A stretch of 64,000 bases of DNA from Thamnaconus septentrionalis (Eukaryota > Chordata > Actinopteri > Tetraodontiformes > Monacanthidae), in NCBI GenBank assembly GCA_009823395.1, contig CM020507.1, forward strand, positions 14,312,001 to 14,376,000, in the 5' to 3' direction. Below the pieces are notes generated by a model, which worked only from the letters and a program-made list of their open reading frames with translations, did no database searches and was not told the DNA's origin. The translations under genes and the position numbers were made by a program. Every line of letters begins with the position of its first letter. Positions within the stretch are counted from its first letter, which is position 1. Of the stretch, positions 54,753-64,000 are shown one piece after another.

Positions 54753-54802
54753 GGTTGCCAGACGGCGGAGAGAATGCCACGGGCCGGCGTGCCCTGGCAA
54801 CC
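54753..54802. promoter_or_regulatory. Inverted pair of RFX-like half-sites
   Basis: GGTTGCCAG (54753-54761) and its exact reverse complement CTGGCAACC (54794-54802) are 32 bases apart. CA and GT arrays follow at 54839-54868 and 55071-55112. Confidence 0.3.
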
Positions 54803-54837
54803 GCTCCTGGGTCGCTTCAGACAGACGGCCCCCTCCC

Positions 54838-54872
<35 letters not shown>

Positions 54873-55067
54873 CAATGGTTGTGTAAGTACATCTTGACTC
54901 CCAGCCTCCATCCAGGACTCTGACCACACAGACGCCCCAAACAGGGCACTGATGGATGGGGCTGCAGAGAGACCCCTGATGCTGGAAATAAATCTGACAG
55001 GCCTGACTGGAGGAGGCCGAACATAACCTTTTTTTTTTTTTTTTTTTAACTGACTAGAGGCCAAAGC

Positions 55068-55111
<44 letters not shown>

Positions 55112-55118
<7 letters not shown>

Positions 55119-57190
55119 CGTTTCCCAAAAGCCACACCTTTTTCTCTATTTTCACCCTTTATCTTCCTGCTCCCCTGCCACGTTTCCCCCCATGCCAGCA
55201 GAGATAATGCCATAATTTACAGCTGTGCATTGTGGAAGATGAATGATTGCGGCTCCTTCTTGGCTAAATATGCATTTGCCACGACCAGATAATAGTCTTT
55301 TTGTAGAAAGGGAAGGAATACCTTCAAAAGATTTCTTTTTTTTTTTTTTCATGCTATATTCGCCCCCCTAATGTGCTAAAAGTGATATATAATTCTCAGT
55401 CTTTCATTCCAAACAAAATTGATAATGATGAAAGTGCTCCTCGTTTTTATAGAGCCGCTCATTTTTCATGTTCTTGAGTAAAATATTGCAGGGCAAGAAA
55501 TAAAAAGTTTGCTTTTAGTTTCCCGTCCGCGGTCGATCTGTAGCACGCACGGGTTCTGAAGCCCGCCGGGTTTCGGATGCATCCGTCTTGTGAAAGAGTT
55601 CTCTCTGGGTGTACGTGTGCGCAGGATCAATATGTGTTCCGCATCTCAGTCACCAAACGTCTCTTTCTAGGTTGCCGGAGCAGTGGAGGAGCCTGGAGCT
55701 GCAGCGCAGAAGAAGCCAAAGGGGGCGCCACTGTCCCTTGGGAGCCTTTAAAGTGACCTCCAGTGACCTGCTGGCACGCACTCCATCAGGTTGCGCCGAG
55801 GGGGTCAGGGGTCGTCCGAAGCAACACGGTGTCAGTGTGTGAGCCTTTCAAAGACGGAACGGACAATGAACTCAGCAGGCCTGGTCAAATGGTTTGACGA
55901 GATTAGCAAATCGAAGGGCACCAGCTGAGGCACAACTTTTTTTTATGTCATTTTTTTTTTAATAGTTAATGTATTTTTGTTTTTGACAGATGGAGCGGAG
56001 TTAAAGACGAAGTGTATAAGGTTCATAAAAGTACTGCATTATTACGTTAGTACATAGAGACGCTGTAATGATATGTATGACTGCAACTACAGTGCTCACG
56101 CACGTGCACGTCAATTTCATCAAAGACATTTATTCAGAGACACGTAGAAATTACCCAGTGTATTTAGCCAACTTGTGAAATTTAACACATTTCTTCCCTC
56201 ATTTCCAGCAATATAAGGAATTTGCCGGGCCAATCACTCTCACATTTCCTGAACGCAGCACAGAGACACGCTGCCCTAATCAGCGTCGCGGGCCGGCTTT
56301 CCTGCAATCTGTGCAGGAACCCGGAGGTTAGAGTCCGCCGTGAATGCAATGTGCGTCATCAGCCTAATGAAAAGGCGACGGCGATAATTAAGTCCCGTGA
56401 ACCTGTGTCACGGCGGACAACAGGAACCCCCGGAGCAAGGCCGGGCGGGTTTCGCTCGCAGTTTCTTTGCGTGAGCGCGGAGGAAGCGATGAAGTGCAAT
56501 CGCTGCTGCGCTGGTTCGTTAGAACAGCAGGAAGTAGGGGGGAGAAGTCGTCCACGGGAAGTGAGAAAGGGCTGCGTCCTCCTCGTGCTGCAGCAGGCAC
56601 CACGCTCGCCATAGTGCGGCAGAGCGTCGGCAAATTCAAACACAGAAGAATTGCACATTTCCTCGTAATTTTCTCCCCTAATGAACTGCCGCTTCCTGAT
56701 TGAGGTTAAACTCACGAGGCGCAGCGGCTTTCCATACAGGGGATCTTATAGATTCTTCGACACCTCCCAACACACACAGCTGTCTTTTTTTTCGTGTTCA
56801 ATCTGAGCCCTGTCCTCCCTTCTGATTATGGCCGTCATCACTGGGACGTGAGAACGGAGCGGAAGGAGTGCCGCACCACCGCCGTGGAGGAACCTTCTGC
56901 CTCCGCCGCATCTGTAATTCCTCAGCTAGTTCCACTGGGCACTGCTGCTGGTTTGCTGGTCAGCGTAATGGGAGAATGATGTGATGGTCTCTGTGCTACA
57001 GGTGCTACATGTACGCAGTGAATAAAGAGGATTCAAACAAAGTGACGGATGTGTTTTGTTTTGGTGGTGGTGGTGGTGGGGGAATCAAATAGTGCCGTAG
57101 CAGCAGCATAGTTTCAATGGCTTTAATGATAAAGAAAGAAAAATTGAATCCACCTACCTCTGATTTAAACAGCGGAAACTAAAATCCGTG
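55112..57190. other. Non-coding gene desert, segment 8
   Basis: No exon supported. CpG-rich sequence around 56280-56560. The segment 55673-55755 has a pyrimidine-AG before it and an open frame of 26 codons, but no recognisable product. The rest is unassigned. Confidence 0.4.
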
Positions 57191-57199
57191 GTTCTGCCT

Positions 57200-57272
57200 G
57201 GAGGAATAGCTCAGTGTGGCAGAAGCCCGAGCAAGGTGTGTAGAAGGTTGCTGGTTCTAGAAAGAGAGCAGA
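57200..57272 (+). repeat. tRNA-derived sequence (SINE head or tRNA pseudogene)
   Basis: TAGCTCAGTGTGG (57207-57219) fits the RNA polymerase III A box. GGTTCTAGAA (57253-57262) is a decayed B box. The 46-base distance between them fits a tRNA. The acceptor stem is not conserved and no intact tRNA is present. Confidence 0.55.
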
Positions 57273-57405
57273 CTCTGAGACAAAGGTGTGAATAGGACTT
57301 GGTAAACAACTCAGTCAATTGATAGACGGACTGGCTGCTTCAATTCTAATGGCAGACAGTGTTTTTAAAGTCCAACGACCAAAGTCATCAGGAGCTGTGG
57401 TTTGC

Positions 57406-57632
57406 ATTGTACCACTCCATCTCATGCAACTATGATAGGACGGTCATTTTGGTGAGTTTCTGGTTGATGAAAGTATTGTTTTTTTGTTTTTTTTCATTTT
57501 CTTTGTGCCAGAAAAAAACGACATACGTTGTTGTATGTTGTTTTTTCTGATTTTCAAACATGTTGAGATTTTGAATTGTACCACTCTGTCTTATACTAAA
57601 CTATGACAGGCTGGTCATTTCGGTGAGTTTTG
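57406..57632 (+). repeat. Diverged duplication, 169-base period
   Basis: Copies start at 57406 and 57575 and share ATTGTACCACTC, ACTATGA, GGTCATTT and GGTGAGTTT in order. Just downstream of the tRNA-like segment, so both may belong to one old element. Confidence 0.6.
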
Positions 57633-58751
57633 GACTAATTATACTATAGTTATGTCATTTTTTCAGATTTTCATGACAGACATGCTGCAGCCACTGCAAT
57701 TCCTGCCTGCAACAGTCACACAAATGGCTGCTATTGCTATGAGTAATGTCCTGTAGTCATCAAAGAAAAACTCACGTGTCTGTCTCATCAAGGCCTACAA
57801 TTCACACATGACAACCTTCACCGAACACAAACAGCAAGTGCACAACTTATGTAATTTTCTTATAGATATGATTGTATGATTTCAGAACATATCCAACCCA
57901 CTAAACTCAAAACACGAAACTCATCAAAATTGCCAAACAGGTCCTAACTGGTGAAACAAAAGCAGCCACCCAGAACCATGTGACCGTCGTCCAGCGTTGG
58001 AAAGAGAAATCGGTCGTTTATCTCATCAGGGTCTCTGACGCGGACAGTCATGCCAGAGAAAGCTTATTGAGGAGGACGGCAGCGACATCAAGGGCAGGGG
58101 TCGGCAGGGGTCAGCAGGGGCCAGCAGGCCACGGCAGGCTCTGTACCTTGAACACAGCTTCCAGCTTCAATTAAAAAAGTTTCAATAAATGCATTTAAAA
58201 TGATTAAATAAAGCTATTTATTTCAAAGGTCTATTTCTTTATTTCAGTAAATATTTGATAATTCAAGGATCTCTCTCATTTTATTTATTTATTTATTTAT
58301 TTATTTTTAATTACGTCTTGCTCCTTGTGCCCGCAGTGCCACAATGAAATACTCAATCATGAAATACTTCATTCATTTACAGCAATAAAGCAGAGCTGGC
58401 TGCTGTGGATGCTGAGAGAGACACCTGGGTCTGCTCACTATATCATTCTTGATATAATCAAATTAGAATAATTACATTTGAAGCTGCTTTGTGAGGCAGC
58501 GTGCAAAGAGGTAAAGCGAAGATCCGCGTGGGAGTCAAAAGAGTCGGCTCTTCTCGCCGAGCTGAGCCAGATGACCTGGTTCACTGAAAGGAGGAGGATT
58601 CTTATCTTGACTGGGCGTGCGGACGAGCTCCAGAGGAGAGCTCTCTGATTGGATGCTAAGAGAAGATGGCATTCTGCTGCTGCTGCTGCTCAAAGCGAAG
58701 CACCCGCCCCCACCTTCCCTCCCTCCCCCTTTCTGTCACACTCAGTTGGTG

Positions 58752-58765
58752 GCACTAGGGGGCAG
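58752..58765 (+). promoter_or_regulatory. CTCF-like motif
   Basis: GCACTAGGGGGCAG differs at one early position from the CTCF core CCASYAGRKGGC. Possible domain boundary element within the desert. Confidence 0.4.
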
Positions 58766-59360
58766 CCCACTCTGATGCTTGCCATTGTTTGAGGAGGCAT
58801 CTACAGTAGAGGGCTTTCATCTGGAGAGCGAGAAGCCAGCAAGGGTTTAGAAGAAGAGAAATATTATTTATTCATCATGTTGATTCTTTTAAAACAAGCT
58901 CGGTGTCCTGCTTTATTTTTCAGTAGGAGTGACATTAGGACCCAAGTGTGGTCGTGTTGCTCTTAATTTGGAATTTGGAAGGTCTTAAAAAAAAAAAATT
59001 CCAAGCACTTGTTTCCAATAAAATAATATATCCACAGTGCAGAAGCCGACCCAGTCCTGATGAAGAATCAAAGAAGGGAAACAGTCCAAGATGTACTGAA
59101 ATGAGGCAGAATTAACTGCATGAAATACAGCTTTTAAACTGTAAACGACATAAAAAAAAAAAATTTCAGGACATTGTTGTCGTTCTGAATGCCCCTTTTG
59201 TTACTGCGTGATGCCTGCGAATGTGAATGATAAGCTGCGCCTTCGTCACGGTGCGCTTCATTTTAATCCTCTGTAATAATTTTTTTTTTTTCTTATTGAG
59301 ACCGAGATGAATTAAGAGTGAGCGCAAAATATAATCCACATTAAATTGAAAGAGAAGGAC

Positions 59361-59390
59361 GGGGGGGGGGGGGTGGGGGTGTTGTGGGGG
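59361..59390 (+). other. G-quadruplex-prone run
   Basis: A G13 run, then G5 after one T and another G5 after TGTTGT. It precedes a CA array (59429-59468). Confidence 0.5.
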
Positions 59391-59427
59391 TGTCAGTGTT
59401 GTTTACATTAAGTGTAAAGAGAAACTG

Positions 59428-59428
<1 letters not shown>

Positions 59429-59468
<40 letters not shown>
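59429..59468. repeat. (CA)n array
   Basis: A CA array of about 40 bases. A GT array follows at 59847-59880. Confidence 0.9.
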
Positions 59469-59471
<3 letters not shown>

Positions 59472-59840
59472 ACAGTCTCCATCAGGGCCGCCGCTGATTA
59501 AAGGGCCTGCAACAAAGAAGCTCAGAAAGCCCAAAGGAACAATGTTCATCTGCAGAGGAATTAATGTAAGAGCAGTGGTGATTACCACGGGGGGCAGTCA
59601 GCCATTTCATATTTCCACCTCGAATTTCAACCATGACGAGACTTAAATGCACTGCACAGCCACATTCTCGCCGTCTTCCTTCGCCATTTTCTAACCTCGG
59701 CCTCCACCGATAAATAACTGACGGTGGTTTGATTCAATTAGGTCGCGACACACAAGAAGGATAGGTTGAAGAAAAAATAAACAAACATCATTCACTGACA
59801 ATGCTGTGCTGAGTGATTTTTAATCGCTCTCTCTCCCTCT

Positions 59841-59879
<39 letters not shown>

Positions 59880-59883
<4 letters not shown>

Positions 59884-61790
59884 GGCTGACGAAAATCCCA
59901 ATTAGCAAATCCCAGGAAATACACTGGACCCACAATACAAGCAGCTGGTTTTGGAGAAGCACATTCACTGCTTCCTCGTCTTGTAAATAGAGGCCCTCTT
60001 ACATCAATCCATCAACCGTTGCACCATTATTTGTTTTGTTTTTTTTTTTTTAAATGCATTTTTATACATATGTTTTTTTATGTGCTCCTTTCATTATTTT
60101 TTCTGAATCTGGACCAAACCAGATGGCAGTCAGCTCGCTGTGGCTCGCAACGCTAATGATTCTCGCCTCCTCCTCGGCCGTTGTTATGGTAATGAAAGGA
60201 CCCTGACTGTTGTTCTTAAATGTTGCATTCAAGGTGATTGCTCCGTCTCTGTAAAAAAGTGGCATTCGGGTCGGGGGGGGGGTTGCTGCTCGCTCTCTCG
60301 TTTTTTTTTTTCATCCCCCCCGTCGCCACTCTCGGCCATTATTTGGAGCGATCGGAAGAGAGAGAAATTTCTGAAACAATTAGAGAGGACGGCTCGGGAG
60401 TGATGAAACTTGTTCCCTCGCTCTCCCGTTTTTTTCCCACAGTCGCCGTGAGCCTGGCATCGGACCGGAGGCCCGCTATTGTGAGCTTTGGTCCTATCCA
60501 GGAGCTTCTCACTTCTTCTGGCTGTACTGGGGGACCCAAAAGCTGGGGGAGGGGGTGTGAGTGAGGGGTTACTCTGCCCCCCAGTCTAAAGCGGGCGCTC
60601 CACGCCACTCTACGGAGAGAGGGACCCCTGTCAATAGGCCCCACTCAAGGGGAATAAAGCAAGCCCTCCACCGGTTTGTTTTGGAAGCTGTCTTATTGAT
60701 CTGTCTACCTACCAATGAATGCACGGGCCCAGATTTTTTTTTTCCCCTCCCCACCTCACCCCCCCACTCGCTCGTGCGGACAATGCGGCACTCAAGGCCC
60801 GCATTATCTGGCAGTGGGTTATTCCCAGAGAATGGCGTGCATTAGGGAGAGTTTGGGTCACTTCATCTCTTAATCTGCTCCACTAACCTTTCCCACTAAA
60901 AAAAAGTATAGAGGGAGCGGCGGGGCTGCGGAGGGCGGATCGATGCAAACTGAAGGTGCTTGAATGGAGTTTGTGCGAGAAAGCTCCTCGCGGCGTAATT
61001 GATGAGCATCCTGCAGAGGTAACTAATATGGTGAGAACGACGTACCTTTTCAAAGAGACCTTGAGCTCTCAAGGAGAAGCTGCCCTGTGTTCCACCACGT
61101 TGCTGCAGGACGGAGCTGCAGAAACCAATGCAGAATAAAAAATTTAAATATAAACAATTAAACGTTCAGCATTACAGTTGTTTACTTTAATCTCTGACTC
61201 CTTACGCAATTGTTATTAAGAAGTAATTAATTAATAAATAAACATCTGGTTCAATAGACGAGGAGAGGCGTTGTTGCACCTTTGTGACATCACAAAGGGC
61301 TGCCTTCCTGGACCATGTTGTAGCACAGACTTTCTGAAAAGTAGAACAAGCAAAAGAAACTCTCACTGAAAACTGAAATCACTGAATCTGAAACACATTT
61401 TACTGTTCCAAGACGTGAGAAGTACATTTTGTGTGTGGGGCTTTTAAAGGCCAATAGGCCAAATAATGAGCCTAGTTTTTACCAAGTCTTTGCATAAGCA
61501 GCTCTGTATTCTGTGTGCGTATGCAGTGCAACTAAACATTTGTGACTTCTTAATGCTGCTGTCATTTAAACAATATGGGAAACAAAGTAAAACTAGCTAC
61601 ATATTGATATTTTGTAGGAAAACTTTCAATGACGGAGCAAATTGGAGATTTCTGCCCCTGCTCCTAAATTGATCACAAAGCATTAGGCTGCAAAATAAAG
61701 CAAAACTATTCATTAGTTTAGCGCCACTCCCTGGTATGCTGCTGCCAATGGTGTGCAAGGAATCGCCAAATAAAGATGTAGTAAAGAACA
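59880..61790. other. Non-coding gene desert, segment 9
   Basis: No exon supported. C-rich and T-run sequence lies at 60260-60320 and 60730-60775. The rest is unassigned. Confidence 0.5.
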
Positions 61791-64000
61791 TTATTTATTT
61801 AAGACAAAATCTAAAGCAGAAATAAATATGTGAAGACAATTGCAAGTCATCTCCTTCAGGAACCCAACATTGAATTAAAAAAACCAAAAAAAACAAAACA
61901 ACACTTTGAGTGGTAACAAACAGAAGACCGGATGCCTCGTCAGACACAGAGTTTCTGAGTCTCTCAGGTTCTTCTTGATGGAGGAAACCATGGAAATAAC
62001 AGGATGATGTGTGACCGATTCAAAAACTGACACCCCGATGACAAAACAATGTGTGTAATTCTGAGATTAGAAATGCTTATAGGCCTTGTAATAAATACAA
62101 ACACAAATCAATTAACGAATAAAACAAAAAACAAAATAAAAACCCGAACAGTCATTAGGACAAAGTTAGATTCAGTTTTAAAGGTAGATTTAACAAAACA
62201 AAACAAAACAAAAACAATCAGCTGATTGAGGAAGTGCAGAGGGCGGGAGGGTCAAAACAACTCACCGTACAAATCGTCCTGGTTGAGAATGATCTAGAAA
62301 GTAGGCAGGATTCGATACATTCATTATGTGCGTATTCCCCAGCATTTCAAAACAGACACGACTGAAGCAGAGACTTGTGACATCAGGAGCACGAAGATGT
62401 GATATGCTGCCGCTCGACTTTGCGACATCCGTCCCCTGAAAACATAAATAAATAATAAATAGAAATCACCCAGCAGTGTCTCATTATTAAGTTTCTTTCT
62501 GTTCTTTTTAAACCGTGAGATCAAAAATAAAAGCCGATCGCTGGATTGATGGAACTGATCTGGCGTTGTCGTACCCTACATTCCTGATTATAGACCGGAC
62601 AATCATTTCAATAGTCGGGTTTGCTTGTTTGCTTGCTTGCTTGTCGAACGTTAGCCGAGGAAGTACAGCAGCCGCCGTCTCCTCGGGAAGAGGAGGAAGG
62701 CTGCAAAACCTTCTGCACTCAGCCAGGCTGATTAAGAGACAGCTGACAGGAAAGACCCACTTGGCACATTAGAAAAACAAAAAGAAAAAGAAAACAAGAG
62801 TTAAACAATTTTAAAAAAAGCTATGAATGGGTTAAAAAAAGAAAGAGTGTTGAAGAAGGAAGCGGAAACATGAAGGCGCTAGCTTATCGACAGTTATTGA
62901 TCACGATGCCCTTTCGCACTGCAGCTGACTGGCAGCAGAGATCCAACACAGGCAGACAGACGCACACCTCCGACTGAGCCCCAGGTGCCGTCCTCCCTTT
63001 TAGTCATCGCTGCTGCTGCTTCTCACACACACTCAGACACACACTCAGACACACACTCACACACCGGGGGCTTCAGATCCTCTCATTACTCCTAAAATGG
63101 CTCAGATGAAACCGGAGAGATCACGAGTCAAACGTGACAAATCAGTTAGCGCGCCTCTCGTCTGGAAAACAATGCGACAGAGCCGACGCCCCCCCGCCCC
63201 GGCGCCCCCCGCCTCCACTACATGCTCTTAAATACGGATTCAAGTCAATGATGCGTCCTCCCCATGCGCCAGTTTTACAAACTCCTCCTCGGCCGACCCG
63301 ACCCGCCCGAGCTCGCACCTCCCTTCTTCCTCCTCTTCCTCCTCTTCCTCCTCCTTGGTCCTTGTTGCACAATCTTAAGACTCCCCCTCGGTCACGGCCG
63401 TGGGTCCGTGGCAATGGAATTTAGACAGTTTGTGAACGCACACTTTAAAAAAAACATTTGATCAGAAGACAAAAACAGGCAGACGCCCCCCCCACCACCA
63501 CCACAGTCCTGCACCAGACCCTCGTGGTCGGTCGACTCCCGATTCATCTTCAAAAGTACAAACGTCTCAAGCACCGGTTGCGATACAGTCTGGATTTACA
63601 CACAGGCGCGGGACTTCACACTAAAGTACCAACAGTGACAGATGAAACCGTGTGTATCCAGTCCCATTTACACCAAACAAACAAAAAAAATTGTCTTTTC
63701 TTGATACGTTTTGTGATGCAAACATCCTCTTGAAAAAATAATCCGGACGAGGAGAAGGGACGACCTTTGGCATGCACAATGCTGTGAGAGGCGACGCTGG
63801 TTTAAAATCAAAGAGCATCAGAGATCTGAAGATGTTAATGGATTAAAGTTATTACATTTGATTAAAAAAGAATGTAAAAATGGCTTTAAAAAAATGTAGC
63901 AGAATTGAGCGCAACTCCCTTCGTGTACAGCATCGAACCTTCCAATCACTCAAATTCCACAGTTCAAACTGCTCACTTTTCTCAGTTGAACGTCAATCAT
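61791..64000 (-). other. Possible 3' part of a - strand gene (unidentified)
   Basis: A - strand AATAAA (TTTATT at 61794-61799) and an AT-rich sequence upstream of it in that direction resemble a vertebrate 3' UTR. Synteny makes mef2c or tmem161b the natural neighbour on this side, both on the ccnh strand in mammals. I find none of their coding sequence here, so the call is weak. Confidence 0.25.
62266..62435 (-). other. Exon-like open segment, 170 bp, unidentified
   Basis: On the - strand a TTTATGTTTTCAG acceptor precedes 62435 and a GTGAGT donor follows 62266. The frame beginning at the first base is open for 56 codons and ends NVSNPAYFLDHSQPGRFV. A second acceptor-like TTTCTAG inside would define a 28-bp microexon with the same donor. 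I do not recognise the peptide. Chance is possible. Confidence 0.25.

Noticed and set aside
55673..55755. Pyrimidine-AG followed by an open frame VAGAVEEPGAAAQKKPKGAP
   Set aside because: Only 26 codons, no upstream partner exon or known protein match.
20600..61000. miR-9-2 precursor or LINC00461 homologue
   Set aside because: Read for the mature miR-9 sequence on both strands and did not find it. A computed search is still the decisive test.
61791..64000. Last coding exon of mef2c or tmem161b
   Set aside because: None of the family C-terminal motifs could be seen in any frame, so only a weak 3' UTR suggestion is kept.

Overview
The window is vertebrate chromosomal DNA, most probably from a teleost fish. 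It holds two recognisable protein-coding genes in the first third. The + strand carries 24 exons of rasa1 (p120 RasGAP), from the first SH2 domain to the stop codon (3137-13560). The - strand carries a complete nine-exon ccnh (cyclin H) gene (19742 down to 14862). They lie tail to tail, as RASA1 and CCNH do in other vertebrates. Short introns, many CA/TG arrays and small inverted-repeat transposons also fit a fish. Which teleost rasa1 duplicate this is cannot be told here. The first rasa1 exon (about 180 residues in mammals) should lie left of base 1.

Layout: 1-3136, probable rasa1 intron 1 with a truncated dispersed repeat and an unusual hairpin; 3137-13560, rasa1 exons, with a TTAA-flanked inverted-repeat element and a 15-bp hairpin in introns; 13561-14530, rasa1 3' UTR; 14600-14861, ccnh 3' UTR; 14862-19742, ccnh, whose 2.9-kb seventh intron contains a CpG-rich block and a possible extra rasa1 exon on the opposite strand; 19743-20050, ccnh promoter region; 20400-20510, a dense SRF/POU motif cluster.

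From about 20.5 to 61.7 kb I found no coding exon I could support. This gene desert holds long CA/TG, GA and AT arrays, CpG-rich blocks, purine tracts, a full-length inverted-repeat transposon and scattered matches to octamer (POU), RFX X-box, DR1, CCAAT and CTCF-like motifs. In mammals the interval beyond CCNH leads to TMEM161B, the miR-9-2 host LINC00461 and MEF2C, a region rich in conserved enhancers. I propose, by inference only, that this desert is the regulatory landscape of a gene to the right of the window. I did not find mature miR-9, TMEM161B or MEF2C coding sequence by reading. The last 2.3 kb may be the 3' part of a - strand gene: there is a polyadenylation-like signal near 61.8 kb and a 170-bp open, splice-bounded segment at 62266-62435 that I cannot identify.

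The two genes have unrelated jobs. Rasa1 switches off Ras downstream of tyrosine kinases. Cyclin H activates CDK7 in the CDK-activating kinase and TFIIH.
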